From contig JBNKTK010000001.1 in assembly GCA_050298035.1 (NCBI GenBank), positions 1 through 64,000 of the forward strand: DNA of 64,000 nucleotides, written 5' to 3'. This stretch comes from Gaoshiqia sp050298035 (GTDB lineage: Bacteria > Bacteroidota > Bacteroidia > Bacteroidales > Prolixibacteraceae). A model generated the notes under the pieces. That model saw only the letters and a program-made list of their open reading frames with translations. It was not told where the DNA came from and searched no databases. A program made the position numbers and the translations under genes. This document shows, one piece after another, positions 24,240 through 32,932 of this stretch (positions within the stretch are counted from its first letter, which is position 1; each line of letters starts with the position of its first letter).

Positions 24240-25595
24240 TTAAAGAAGTGCACTGACCAACAAGACCATCAGGATACCGACGACAGAAATAGTCGTTTCC
24301 ATCATTGTCCATGACTTCAATGTTTCTTTTTCATCCAGACCAAGATATTTTCCAACCAGCCAAAAACCACTGTCATTTACATGCGACAGGATTGTTGACC
24401 CGGAAGCAATTGCAAGGACAATCAAAGCCTTATCAAGCTGGGTCGGATTAAAAACCGAAATTAAAGGTGCCATAATTCCGGCAGCGGTGATCATGGAAAC
24501 AGTAGCCGAACCTTGCACCACCCGGACAATAACTGCAATGATATACGCCAAAAGAATGGGCGGCATAGCTGACCCGGCCAGTTTTTGTGCCAACATCCCG
24601 CCAACACCGCTGTCTATAAGTATTTGTTTGAAAACACCACCGGCACCGGTGACCAGAATGATCAAACCAGCCGGCCCCAGTGCTTTGTTCGACAGCTTCA
24701 TAATCCGATCTTTGCTAAAACCCCGTTTTACACCCAAAACATACATCGCAAGCAAAGTTGAAATTATTAAAGCGGTAAACGGATGCCCCAGCAAACCAAT
24801 CGTCTGGTAAACGCTTTTGTTCTGTAAAATCCCTTTATTGAAGAGGACTTCTGCGACAGAACTGGCAACGATAAGCAACAGCGGTAAAACAATAATTAAG
24901 ATAATTGTTCTGAAGGAAGGTAATTCCTGCGTCTCAATTCCTGTTTCTTTTTCGGAGAAATAATCAGGAGCCTGGATATTTATTCTTCGACTAATATATT
25001 TCCCAAAGACCGGGCCTGCAATAATAGCTGTCGGAATCCCCACAATAAACCCCATAACAATAATCCATCCCAACTGGGCATCCAGTATCTCAGCAACAGC
25101 AACCGGGCCGGGAGTGGGCGGGATAAACGCGTGGGTAACTGCCAGCCCTGCCAATAGCGGAATAGCATAATACAATACCGAACGCTTTGCCTGCTTGGTC
25201 AGTTCATAAACAATAGGAATCAGGATAATCAATCCCACATCGAAGAAAACCGGAATAGCCACGATAAAACCTGTAAGCACCAAAGCCCACGATGCTCTTT
25301 TGTCACCAAAATTCCGGAGCAAATACCGGGCAATTGATTCGGCCCCGCCGGAAGATTCCAGCATTTGCCCAAAAATTGCACCCAAGCCCACAACCGTAGC
25401 AACAAAACCAAGCGTATTGCCCATGCCATCTTTCATGCTCGTTATAATCAGGTTGAAGTCCATACCGGTGACAATGCCAACAACAATACTGACAATCAGC
25501 AAAGCTATAAATGCATGGATTTTCAATTTTAAGACAAGGAATAACAAAAGCAGGATGGCGAATACAACTCCGGCAAGGGACAGGATTTCATTCAT
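24240..25595 (-). CDS. GntP-family gluconate/organic acid permease
   Basis: This is a proton symporter of the GntP family, which imports gluconate, related sugar acids or D-glycerate. From the start at 25595 the product has 451 residues, the usual family length, with about 12-14 helices. Family motifs include 'ILIPIVYELTKQAKRSVLYY', 'HAFIPPTPGPVAVAE' and 'ATVSMITAAGIMAPL', and it ends in a helical hairpin. The frame is open to 25661, but those residues are polar and a promoter-like TATCTTTA lies at 25621-25614, so the shorter start is better. No sugar-acid kinase is adjacent, so the substrate is uncertain. Confidence 0.9.
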   Translation of the reverse strand: MNEILSLAGVVFAILLLLFLVLKLKIHAFIALLIVSIVVGIVTGMDFNLIITSMKDGMGNTLGFVATVVGLGAIFGQMLESSGGAESIARYLLRNFGDKRASWALVLTGFIVAIPVFFDVGLIILIPIVYELTKQAKRSVLYYAIPLLAGLAVTHAFIPPTPGPVAVAEILDAQLGWIIVMGFIVGIPTAIIAGPVFGKYISRRINIQAPDYFSEKETGIETQELPSFRTIILIIVLPLLLIVASSVAEVLFNKGILQNKSVYQTIGLLGHPFTALIISTLLAMYVLGVKRGFSKDRIMKLSNKALGPAGLIILVTGAGGVFKQILIDSGVGGMLAQKLAGSAMPPILLAYIIAVIVRVVQGSATVSMITAAGIMAPLISVFNPTQLDKALIVLAIASGSTILSHVNDSGFWLVGKYLGLDEKETLKSWTMMETTISVVGILMVLLVSALL

Positions 25596-25613
25596 AGATA
25601 TTGGATTTGATTT

Positions 25614-25621
25614 TAAAGATA
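25614..25621 (-). promoter_or_regulatory. Possible -7 box of the GntP gene
   Basis: On the minus strand TATCTTTA matches TAnnTTTG at all but the last base, about 19 bases upstream of the chosen start codon. It supports the start at 25595 over 25661. Confidence 0.3.
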
Positions 25622-25708
25622 AAAAATGTTCCGATGTTACCAGGTCTTTCAACAAGCGCATAAAACGGAGGCTGCATTCACTGCGAAACCCTCACTTACG
25701 GGCAAAAC

Positions 25709-26452
25709 TCACAAATACACCACCTCTTTAAAATGATATTCATGTACCGGACCATCTTCTTCCTGAATGCGGAGTTGGCCGGTCTTATTGACACCAATGA
25801 TTTTTCCGGTGTAGGTATGTGCTTCATCTTTATACCGGTGCCATTCATTTAACCGGTATAACTTTTGCAAAAAAGCCCGGTCCAATTCATCGTATTTTCC
25901 TTCCAACAACAATCGGTAATAGTTGTCAAGCGATTCCGACAACTCCGTAATCACTTCATCCAACCCGTAATCTTTACTGGTCAGCATCTTCAACGAAACC
26001 GGGTTGGGCGCATCCGAAAGGAACCGTTCCTGGTTCACATTTAACCCAATACCGATAACGCTCTGACAAATCCTGCCTTTCATGATACCGTTTTCAATCA
26101 ATATTCCACAAATTTTCCTGTCGCCCACATAAATATCATTTGGCCATTTTATTTTAACGTCATCAACCAAATGGCTTAGATAGCTCTCCAAACCAAGGCA
26201 AATAACCTTCGAGAGCATGTATGGCAGGTGAACCGGCAAAAAGGTTGGACGTAGTAAAATTGAGAAAGTCAGGTTTTTACCTGCTTCGCTCTCCCACTTA
26301 TTCGTAAAGTGTCCACGCCCAGCGGTTTGTTCATATGCCAAAAAGACAGTGCCCTCTTTCACCTCATTCTCATACACTTGACTAGTGGCATAGTTATTGG
26401 TACTTGCGGTACTCGCAATTCGTACAATGGTACAACCTATTATTTTAGACAT
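25709..26452 (-). CDS. birA: Biotin--[acetyl-CoA-carboxylase] ligase
   Basis: BirA attaches biotin to carrier lysines through biotinyl-AMP. The 247-residue product (start at 26452) has the biotin/ATP loop as 'EQTAGRGHFTNKW', the conserved 'KWPNDIYVGDRKICGILIE' with the catalytic lysine, and 'GIGLNVNQ'. It lacks the N-terminal winged helix of E. coli BirA, so it is a ligase only and not a biotin-operon repressor. A longer start at 26494 would add 14 residues that do not fit the family. It is divergent from rsfS. Confidence 0.95.
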   Translation of the reverse strand: MSKIIGCTIVRIASTASTNNYATSQVYENEVKEGTVFLAYEQTAGRGHFTNKWESEAGKNLTFSILLRPTFLPVHLPYMLSKVICLGLESYLSHLVDDVKIKWPNDIYVGDRKICGILIENGIMKGRICQSVIGIGLNVNQERFLSDAPNPVSLKMLTSKDYGLDEVITELSESLDNYYRLLLEGKYDELDRAFLQKLYRLNEWHRYKDEAHTYTGKIIGVNKTGQLRIQEEDGPVHEYHFKEVVYL

Positions 26453-26630
26453 TGGAATTTCAATATTTAAATACAACCGATAGACTATTTTCAACGACCA
26501 AACAACGTCAGGAACACTGCAAAACTGAATCCGTCAAAGAAACAATATACCATTTTACGGTGTTATTGTTCTCTCGCTTATTTCAGACAATGCCCCGGAC
26601 ATTTTAACCGTCAAAATAAACGAAAAAATT

Positions 26631-26638
26631 TATCTTTG
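26631..26638 (+). promoter_or_regulatory. -7 box of the rsfS-ftsH operon
   Basis: TATCTTTG is a full match to TAnnTTTG, 18 bases upstream of the rsfS start codon, which implies a very short leader. A clear -33 TTG was not found. Confidence 0.55.
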
Positions 26639-26656
26639 TATTTCTAAACGGATTTT

Positions 26657-27034
26657 ATGAGTAAAACGCAGAAAGAGAGGGACACAGAAGAACTATTAAA
26701 TGCCATCATAGAAGGTATTGAACGAAAAAAGGGAATCGACATTGTCAAAATCGACTTAACAAAAATAAATCACTCCGAATGTAATTATTTCGTTATCTGT
26801 CATGGTAATTCAACAACCCAGGTTGATGCCATCGCACATTCTGTTGAAGAAACAGTGGAAGAAATCATCGGGGAAAAAGCATGGCACAAGGACGGATACA
26901 AGAACTCGCTTTGGATTTTGCTGGATTATGCAGACATCATGGTACATGTATTTCTGCACGAAACACGCAACTTTTACAATATCGAGAACCTATGGGCCGA
27001 TGCCAAAATTGAAGAAATTAACACAGAAAAATAG
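26657..27034 (+). CDS. rsfS: Ribosome silencing factor
   Basis: RsfS (RsfA/YbeB) binds ribosomal protein uL14 on the large subunit and blocks subunit joining when nutrients are scarce. The 125-residue product has the family core: 'ECNYFVICHGNSTTQVDAIA', 'HKDGYKNSLWILLDYADIMVH' and the C-terminal 'RNFYNIENLWADA'. The length is standard. ftsH starts five bases after the stop codon, an arrangement common in Bacteroidota, so the two are co-transcribed from the promoter at 26631. Confidence 0.96.
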   Translation: MSKTQKERDTEELLNAIIEGIERKKGIDIVKIDLTKINHSECNYFVICHGNSTTQVDAIAHSVEETVEEIIGEKAWHKDGYKNSLWILLDYADIMVHVFLHETRNFYNIENLWADAKIEEINTEK

Positions 27035-27039
27035 AAACA

Positions 27040-29064
27040 ATGGCAGAAAAAACAAATAAGAATAAAAACAGGCAGAAACCAAACTTTAACAACCTGAGGC
27101 CGGGTGCCAACACCCCAAAATTCAACCCCTACTGGATTTACGGGATTGTAATCATTATTTTCCTGGCAATCAATTATTTCAGTTTTGGCGGAGGTCCTGT
27201 TGAAACGAACTGGCAGGAGGTAAAAAATACCATGCTGAAAAACCACGACATTGCAAAAATCGTGGTTGTCAATCGGGAAGAAGCACAAATCTACTTAAAA
27301 GAAGACAGTTATGCTGATTATGCCGACAAGCTGAACAAAGGGTTCAATGCACCTGCACAGATTGGCCCCCATTACTTTTTCACTATTGGATCGGTTGAAA
27401 CATTTGAAGACAACCTGAAAAACGCACAGGCAGATTTTAACGACTCTGACAAAATTACCGTTGAATATAAAACGATACACAACTACTTTGGCGAGATTCT
27501 CGGATGGATTTTGCCATTCCTGCTGATCATCGGTATCTGGTGGTGGATCTTCCGCCGGATGAGCAAAGGTGCAGGTGGTGGCGGCGGTGCCGGTAACATT
27601 TTCAGTGTTGGTAAATCGCAAGCCAAAATATTCGATAAGGATTCCCGCGTGAGTACAACATTTAAAGATGTTGCCGGGCTGGCCGAAGCCAAGCAGGAAG
27701 TAGAGGAAATTGTGGAGTTCCTGAAGAACCCCTCAAAATACACCAAACTTGGAGGTAAAATCCCGAAAGGCGCATTGCTGGTAGGGCCTCCGGGAACCGG
27801 AAAAACCTTGTTGGCAAAAGCCGTTGCCGGCGAAGCCAACGTGCCGTTCTTCTCGATGTCGGGTTCCGATTTTGTTGAAATGTTTGTTGGCGTGGGCGCA
27901 TCCCGTGTTCGCGACCTGTTTAAGCAAGCCAAGGAAAAAGCACCGTGTATTGTATTTATCGATGAGATTGACGCCATAGGTCGCGCCCGTGGCCGGAACC
28001 CGAACATGGGTTCGAACGATGAGCGTGAAAATACGCTGAACCAGTTGCTGACCGAGATGGATGGTTTCGACACCAACTCAGGGGTTATCATCCTGGCTGC
28101 AACCAACCGTGCCGACATCCTTGACCGCGCCTTGATGCGCGCCGGGCGTTTTGACCGCCAGATCCATGTTGAATTGCCTGACCTGAACGAGCGACGTGAA
28201 ATTTTCCAGGTACATCTGCGCCCGATTAAACTATCGGAAGAAGTGGAGGTTAACTTCCTGTCGAAACAGACCCCTGGTTTTTCGGGTGCCGATATTGCCA
28301 ACGTGTGCAACGAGGCTGCCCTGATCGCTGCCCGTAATTCGCACGACAAAGTCACCAAACAGGATTTTCTTGACGCAGTTGACCGCATTATTGGCGGGCT
28401 GGAGAAGAAAAACAAGATCATCTCAAAAGACGAAAAACGACGCATTGCCTACCACGAGGCCGGACATGCGTCCATTAGCTGGTTGCTCGAACATGCCCAC
28501 CCGCTGGTAAAAGTAACCATTGTCCCTCGTGGTAAAGCGCTTGGCGCAGCCTGGTATTTACCGGAAGAACGCTCCATCACCACCAAGGAACAGTTGCTCG
28601 ACGAAATGTGCTCAGCACTTGGCGGCCGCGCAGCCGAACAATTGGCTTTCGGCACCATCTCATCGGGGGCACAAAATGATTTGGAAAAAGTAACCAAGCA
28701 AGCTTACGCGATGATCAGCATCTACGGGATGAGCGACAAAGTAGGGAACTTTAGCTACTACGATTCGACCGGACAAAGTGATTTTGGCTTTACAAAACCA
28801 TATAGCGAGAAAACAGCTGAGTTGATCGATGCAGAAGCAAAAGCCATGATTGACGAACAATACAAACGGGCGCTGCAAGTATTGAAAGATCACCAGGAAG
28901 GTCATCATCAACTTGCCGAAAAGTTGCTGGAAAAGGAAGTCATTTTTGGTGAGGACCTGGAAACAATTTTTGGAAAACGTCCGTGGGCAAAAGAAGAACA
29001 ACTGGGCGACAACGGAAATAATTCGAAAAAGATCGAAAACGAAGGTCAAAAAGAAATCGAATAA
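27040..29064 (+). CDS. ftsH: ATP-dependent zinc metalloprotease FtsH
   Basis: FtsH is the membrane-anchored AAA+ protease that extracts and degrades membrane and short-lived cytosolic proteins. The 674-residue product has two transmembrane helices (about residues 30-50 and 150-170) around a periplasmic domain. The AAA+ module has Walker A 'GPPGTGKT', Walker B 'VFIDEIDAIG' and the arginine-finger segment 'RPGRFDR'-like 'RAGRFDR'. The zinc-protease site HEAGH is at about residue 470. The C-terminal tail is charged. It is followed nine bases later by the LUD-domain gene, so the operon continues. Confidence 0.98.
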   Translation: MAEKTNKNKNRQKPNFNNLRPGANTPKFNPYWIYGIVIIIFLAINYFSFGGGPVETNWQEVKNTMLKNHDIAKIVVVNREEAQIYLKEDSYADYADKLNKGFNAPAQIGPHYFFTIGSVETFEDNLKNAQADFNDSDKITVEYKTIHNYFGEILGWILPFLLIIGIWWWIFRRMSKGAGGGGGAGNIFSVGKSQAKIFDKDSRVSTTFKDVAGLAEAKQEVEEIVEFLKNPSKYTKLGGKIPKGALLVGPPGTGKTLLAKAVAGEANVPFFSMSGSDFVEMFVGVGASRVRDLFKQAKEKAPCIVFIDEIDAIGRARGRNPNMGSNDERENTLNQLLTEMDGFDTNSGVIILAATNRADILDRALMRAGRFDRQIHVELPDLNERREIFQVHLRPIKLSEEVEVNFLSKQTPGFSGADIANVCNEAALIAARNSHDKVTKQDFLDAVDRIIGGLEKKNKIISKDEKRRIAYHEAGHASISWLLEHAHPLVKVTIVPRGKALGAAWYLPEERSITTKEQLLDEMCSALGGRAAEQLAFGTISSGAQNDLEKVTKQAYAMISIYGMSDKVGNFSYYDSTGQSDFGFTKPYSEKTAELIDAEAKAMIDEQYKRALQVLKDHQEGHHQLAEKLLEKEVIFGEDLETIFGKRPWAKEEQLGDNGNNSKKIENEGQKEIE

Positions 29065-29073
29065 CAGTAAGCA

Positions 29074-29712
29074 ATGGGATCACGCGAGAATATACTCAAC
29101 AGGTTAAAAGCAGCCGGTGATCAGCGTAAAAATATAAAATTGGAGCAACCAGACATGGATGCTCCAATTTACCATGATACAGATCAAAACCTTGCAGACT
29201 GGTTCCAGGAAAACCTTGAGTTGGTTGCCGGCAAGGTGCTCCGCCCTAAAAATTTAGCCGAGGCCGTTTCGCTGCTCAAAGCACTTTCGGAACAGGAAAA
29301 CCTGGAAAATTTGTTCTGCCTCGATCCTGTCCTGCAAAAAGCACTGGAAGGCCAGATACCTTTTCAGTCTGATGCATCGGATTTCAACCAACTACAAACC
29401 GGAGTAACAACCTGCGAATACATGGTTGCCCACCTCGGCTCCGTTGTGGTGAGCTCGGGAGGAACTTCAGGAAGAAGATTGCATGTTTACCCGGAAAGCC
29501 ATATTGTTGTTGCTCACCAGGGACAACTTGTAAAATACCTGGATGAAGCACTGGAGCAACTACAACAGAAATACAGCGGGAACCTACCATCGATGGTTAC
29601 TAATATTACCGGGCCAAGCCGCACGGCAGATATTGAAAAAACCTTGGTAATGGGGATGCATGGCCCCCGGAAATTATTCGTACTTTTATGCGACGAATCC
29701 TTTAAATGCTGA
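29074..29712 (+). CDS. LUD-domain protein (LutC/YkgG-like)
   Basis: The 212-residue product has the LUD fold of LutC, a part of the lactate-utilisation complex: an N-terminal helical stretch, 'GVTTCEYMVAHLGSVVVSSG', and the C-terminal 'ITGPSRTADIEKTLVMGMHG' that is very typical of the family. There is no lutA or lutB next to it. Here it sits between ftsH and cdsA, a placement I associate with many Bacteroidota genomes, so its role need not be lactate oxidation. It has no signal peptide and should be cytoplasmic. Confidence 0.85.
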   Translation: MGSRENILNRLKAAGDQRKNIKLEQPDMDAPIYHDTDQNLADWFQENLELVAGKVLRPKNLAEAVSLLKALSEQENLENLFCLDPVLQKALEGQIPFQSDASDFNQLQTGVTTCEYMVAHLGSVVVSSGGTSGRRLHVYPESHIVVAHQGQLVKYLDEALEQLQQKYSGNLPSMVTNITGPSRTADIEKTLVMGMHGPRKLFVLLCDESFKC

Positions 29713-29715
29713 ATT

Positions 29716-29922
29716 ATGGAAGAAGATTTTGTTCTGGTTTTCACTACTGCCGATAATTTTCAGGCAGAGATTGCCAAAGAGATTCTTGAAGACAACGATA
29801 TCAACTGTGTCGTTTTAAACCAGCATGATTCCATGATCCCAAGCATTGGCGAAATTGAAATTTACGTACAGAAAGATGATCAGGAACTGGCTCTTGATAT
29901 CTTAAAAAAGATGAAGAATTGA
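29716..29922 (+). CDS. DUF2007-family small protein
   Basis: This 68-residue protein has the compact beta-alpha-beta pattern of DUF2007 ('FTTADNFQAEIAKEILEDND', then 'EIEIYVQKDDQELALDIL'). The family is described as putative signal-transducing proteins, but no function is established. It starts three bases after the LUD gene ends, and its stop codon overlaps the TTG start of cdsA, so it is coupled to phospholipid synthesis at the level of translation. Confidence 0.8.
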   Translation: MEEDFVLVFTTADNFQAEIAKEILEDNDINCVVLNQHDSMIPSIGEIEIYVQKDDQELALDILKKMKN

Positions 29923-30737
29923 AAAACCTGTTAACCCGATCCCTGACCGGGATTGTCTTTGTAGCCGTAATCCTTGGCAGTTTATTATTAGGCCAATTTA
30001 CATTTGCGGCCATATTTCTTTTCATCCTGTGGGGAAGTTTGAATGAATACTATTCGTTGGTCAAACACGCATCACTTCAACCCAATAAGTTAGTTGGGTA
30101 CCTCACCGGAATCAGTTTATTTTCACTTACGTTTCTGATTGCATCTGGCAGGCTGGAATCGCACGCCTACTTTTGGATATTCCCGTTGCTGCTCTTCTTT
30201 CTAATTGCAGAACTGTACAAGCAGAATGAGCACCCTCTGCAAAATATTGCCGTCGGAGTTTTTGGTGTTGTGTATGCAGCCATCCCGCTAAGTCTTGCAA
30301 ACTTTCTTGTATTGAACGAATCCGGGGTTTATTCTCCCAACCTTTTGATTGCCCTTTTTGCGATTATTTGGATTTATGACTCGGGTGCCTACGTTTTTGG
30401 TGTAAGTTTTGGCAAGCACCGTCTTTTTGAACGGATTTCGCCAAAAAAATCATGGGAAGGCGCCATTGGGGGAACGATCATGGCCGTATTGGCCTCCTGG
30501 CTCATTTCAACATTCATTGAAGAAATCGCCCTGCAGCATTGGCTGGTTTTATCCCTGTTAATTGTTGTTTCCTCAACTTTCGGCGATCTGTCCGAGTCGA
30601 TGTTGAAGCGGCAGTTTGGCGTAAAAGACAGTGGCAACCTGATGCCCGGTCACGGAGGCATGCTCGACCGCTTTGATTCTCTGCTATTTGCTATCCCGGT
30701 GGTCGTTTTGTACCTGAAAATTTTTGCCGGCTTTTAA
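29919..30737 (+). CDS. cdsA: Phosphatidate cytidylyltransferase
   Basis: CdsA makes CDP-diacylglycerol from CTP and phosphatidate in the cytoplasmic membrane, the branch point of phospholipid synthesis. The 272-residue product has about eight helices and the C-terminal CDS signature: 'KDSGNLMPGHGGMLDRFDSL', which contains the conserved Asp residues. The start codon is TTG and overlaps the stop codon of the DUF2007 gene by four bases; no ATG fits the family N-terminus better. It feeds pssA and psd downstream. Confidence 0.94.
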   Translation: MKNLLTRSLTGIVFVAVILGSLLLGQFTFAAIFLFILWGSLNEYYSLVKHASLQPNKLVGYLTGISLFSLTFLIASGRLESHAYFWIFPLLLFFLIAELYKQNEHPLQNIAVGVFGVVYAAIPLSLANFLVLNESGVYSPNLLIALFAIIWIYDSGAYVFGVSFGKHRLFERISPKKSWEGAIGGTIMAVLASWLISTFIEEIALQHWLVLSLLIVVSSTFGDLSESMLKRQFGVKDSGNLMPGHGGMLDRFDSLLFAIPVVVLYLKIFAGF

Positions 30738-30771
30738 GGAAGTTGTTTCCAAAAAAGAGTATTGTCCTGAA

Positions 30772-30798
30772 TTGACACGTTAAAATTCCTTATTTTTG
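30772..30798 (+). promoter_or_regulatory. Promoter of psd-pssA
   Basis: TTG (30772-30774) and TATTTTTG (30791-30798) are separated by 16 bases, and TATTTTTG is a full -7 match. The start codon of psd follows at 30821. The psd-pssA pair therefore seems to have its own promoter after cdsA. Confidence 0.5.
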
Positions 30799-30820
30799 CC
30801 CCAGAGAAATAACGTTAATT

Positions 30821-31477
30821 ATGAGGTTTCATCCCGCAGGGAAAAAGATTATCCGAAACACCATCCTTTTGGTGATTGCATTCAACCTGATTGGTTGGTT
30901 GTACATTTCAACACACGCCTTCAGCACTTTACTTTCGCTGGCTACCTTAGTTCTGCTGGTGCTTGTTCTACAGTTTTTCCGTTACCCACACCGCCAGGTC
31001 ACTCTAAATCCCAAACAGGTGATTGCCCCTGCCGATGGTAAAATTTGTGTGATTGAAGAATGCGAGGAAAAAGATTACCTGAAAAAGAAATGCCTGAAGG
31101 TATCCATTTTTATGTCGCCGCTTAATGTGCACATCAATTGGGTGCCCGTACCGGGAACAGTTACTTTTTTGAAACATAAAGAGGGTGAGTTTTACGCTGC
31201 TTTCAAAGATAAATCAGCCGAAGAAAATGAACGTTTCTGCACCGCCATTAAGTTAGAAGATGGCCGTGAAATTATGGCTACGCAGGTTGCAGGGGCAATG
31301 GCCCGCCGCATCCTGAACTTCCTGAAAGAAGGCCAGCAAGTCACCCAGGATGTTGAAATGGGCTTTATCCGTTTTGGCTCACGGGTTGACCTGTATTTGC
31401 CCCTCGACACAAAACTTGCCGTCAAATTGGGTGATAAAGTAACCGGATCGCAAACTATTATCGGAGAGTTAAGCTAA
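30821..31477 (+). CDS. psd: Phosphatidylserine decarboxylase proenzyme
   Basis: Psd decarboxylates phosphatidylserine to phosphatidylethanolamine. This is the short (218-residue) form with two N-terminal helices, 'IAPADGKICVIEE', 'MSPLNVHINWVPVPGTV' and the processing site 'RFGSRVDLYLP'. Cleavage between Gly186 and Ser187 would leave a pyruvoyl group on the small subunit. The last base of the stop codon is the first base of the pssA start codon, so translation is coupled with the enzyme that supplies its substrate. Confidence 0.95.
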   Translation: MRFHPAGKKIIRNTILLVIAFNLIGWLYISTHAFSTLLSLATLVLLVLVLQFFRYPHRQVTLNPKQVIAPADGKICVIEECEEKDYLKKKCLKVSIFMSPLNVHINWVPVPGTVTFLKHKEGEFYAAFKDKSAEENERFCTAIKLEDGREIMATQVAGAMARRILNFLKEGQQVTQDVEMGFIRFGSRVDLYLPLDTKLAVKLGDKVTGSQTIIGELS

Positions 31478-32226
31478 TGAATCAAACACGCAACCTGTTT
31501 TTCTGGGTACCAAACTTTATTACATCATTAAACCTGGCTGCCGGGTGTTTAGCTATAATACTGGGAATTGAAGGCCAGCTGGGCTGGGCCGCAATTTGTA
31601 TTGGCGCTGCCGCCGTATTCGACTTTTTGGACGGGATGGCCGCCCGCTTACTGAAAGCATATTCCGAAATAGGGAAACAACTGGATTCGCTGGCCGACCT
31701 GATTTCGTTTGGCCTGGCGCCTGCAGCTATTGTGATGAGCATGCTCGAACTGGCCATGTTCAACATCAACCGGCCACTTTCAGAGATCAGCGCCACGCCG
31801 TTTCAATGGATTTTTCTGTTTTCAGCTTTATTGGTTCCAATAGCAGGGGCATTCCGGCTCGCCAAATTTAATATCGACGACCGTCAAAGTGAAAACTTCC
31901 TGGGGCTGCCAATTCCGGCAAACGCCCTTTTTTATGCCTCACTGGCCCTCATCATTGAGATGGGACACAACACGGTTATCAACCAGGCAATCCTCAGCCG
32001 GTTCAACCTGCTAACTATCATTGTCGTACTTTCAGCCTTAATGATTTCTGAAGTCCCGATGTTCTCACTGAAATTCAAGCATCTGAAATGGCAAGGAAAC
32101 CAGGTTCGCTTCTTATTTATCGCTTTCTGTGTGCTATTGCTTGTCAGCCTTCAGTTATTTGCACTTCCGCTGATCATCATTGGCTACATCAGTATTTCCC
32201 TGATTCTGACTCTGGTAAAAAAGTAA
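31477..32226 (+). CDS. pssA: CDP-diacylglycerol--serine O-phosphatidyltransferase
   Basis: PssA joins CDP-diacylglycerol and serine to phosphatidylserine. The 249-residue membrane protein carries a perfect CDP-alcohol phosphotransferase motif: Asp49, Asp52-Gly53, Ala56-Arg57, Gly66, Asp70 and Asp74. About seven helices are present. It overlaps psd by one base. With cdsA and psd it completes the route from phosphatidate to phosphatidylethanolamine. Confidence 0.96.
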   Translation: MNQTRNLFFWVPNFITSLNLAAGCLAIILGIEGQLGWAAICIGAAAVFDFLDGMAARLLKAYSEIGKQLDSLADLISFGLAPAAIVMSMLELAMFNINRPLSEISATPFQWIFLFSALLVPIAGAFRLAKFNIDDRQSENFLGLPIPANALFYASLALIIEMGHNTVINQAILSRFNLLTIIVVLSALMISEVPMFSLKFKHLKWQGNQVRFLFIAFCVLLLVSLQLFALPLIIIGYISISLILTLVKK

Positions 32227-32261
32227 TTTAAATTCCGACAATTTGCCCAATACCATTTGTT

Positions 32262-32339
32262 GTCATTAAGTTGTCATTTGATAGTCATTCTTTGTTGTTC
32301 TGAAACAATTAATGACGACATAGAATGACAATTAATGAC
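32262..32339. repeat. Six-copy GTCATT/AATGAC array
   Basis: GTCATT occurs at 32262, 32273 and 32284 (11-base period, about one helical turn). Its reverse complement AATGAC occurs at 32311, 32324 and 32334. The whole is a large imperfect inverted repeat; for example TGTTGTCATTAA pairs with 32309-32320 at 11 of 12 positions. It follows pssA and faces the convergent lipoprotein gene. It could be an operator array or a hairpin; no T-run marks it as a terminator. Confidence 0.5.
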
Positions 32340-32409
32340 TGTAACCAGGTATCGAAAAACGAATTGGATAAGAAAACGGACAATTGACAAAATAATCTCC
32401 GATTACGAT

Positions 32410-32862
32410 CTATTCCGGCTTAAAAATCCCCGGCGTACTGGTTCCCGCATCCAATACGAATTTCCATTTCCCGTCAGCCTGCTTCTTCCAAACAGAGACA
32501 TAATTGCCGTACCTGGTATTGCCACCGGTTGTTACCAGCGTCCAATTGCCCATGGTGTATCCCAAATCACCCGATGCAGCAATCTCTGCTTTCAGCGGTT
32601 CCCAGGTCAACACAAATTTCGAATCATCCACATCCTGAAAAGAGTTCTTCAACTCTTCAATTCCCCAGGCCGGGAACTGTTGATCCTGTAGTTTCACAAC
32701 CGCTGAATCGGCATAGGCCAGAAAAGCTTCTGCCATTCCTTTTTCCGATGAAAGCGCGGAAAAGGCCAAGTCGGTTTCAATCAACACCGAAGGATCAGGC
32801 TTCACTGGCGAACAGGCAGTGAAAACTAAAGCGACAATCAAAAAACGAACATTCATAGTCAT
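32410..32862 (-). CDS. Lipoprotein with SnoaL/NTF2-like (DUF4440-like) domain
   Basis: The 150-residue product has a lipoprotein signal peptide with Cys17 after VFTA. The mature part has the pattern of NTF2-like DUF4440 proteins: an N-terminal helix ('ETDLAFSALSSEKGMAEAFL'), then strands ending in 'YGNYVSVWKKQADGKWKFVLD', the usual closing strand-turn-strand of the family. These small cone-shaped domains bind or act on varied ligands; no function can be named. It is downstream of the cyd operon on the same strand, after a hairpin, so it may be read separately. Confidence 0.78.
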   Translation of the reverse strand: MTMNVRFLIVALVFTACSPVKPDPSVLIETDLAFSALSSEKGMAEAFLAYADSAVVKLQDQQFPAWGIEELKNSFQDVDDSKFVLTWEPLKAEIAASGDLGYTMGNWTLVTTGGNTRYGNYVSVWKKQADGKWKFVLDAGTSTPGIFKPE

Positions 32863-32876
32863 ACATTTTAACGATT

Positions 32877-32903
32877 AAGGGCTTCACCGGAAGTGAAACC
32901 CTT
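32877..32903 (-). terminator. Hairpin after the cyd operon
   Basis: The arms 32877-32887 and 32893-32903 form an 11-bp stem with one mismatch and a 5-base loop. The T-run that should follow on the minus strand is weak, so it may only attenuate transcription or protect the cyd mRNA 3' end. Confidence 0.45.
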
Positions 32904-32932
32904 AATAACAATTTGATATACCAAGGAAGAAA

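Noticed and set aside
32335..32691. A 118-codon plus-strand frame opposite the SnoaL-like lipoprotein gene.
   Set aside because: The minus-strand gene has a lipobox and a family pattern; the plus-strand frame has neither.
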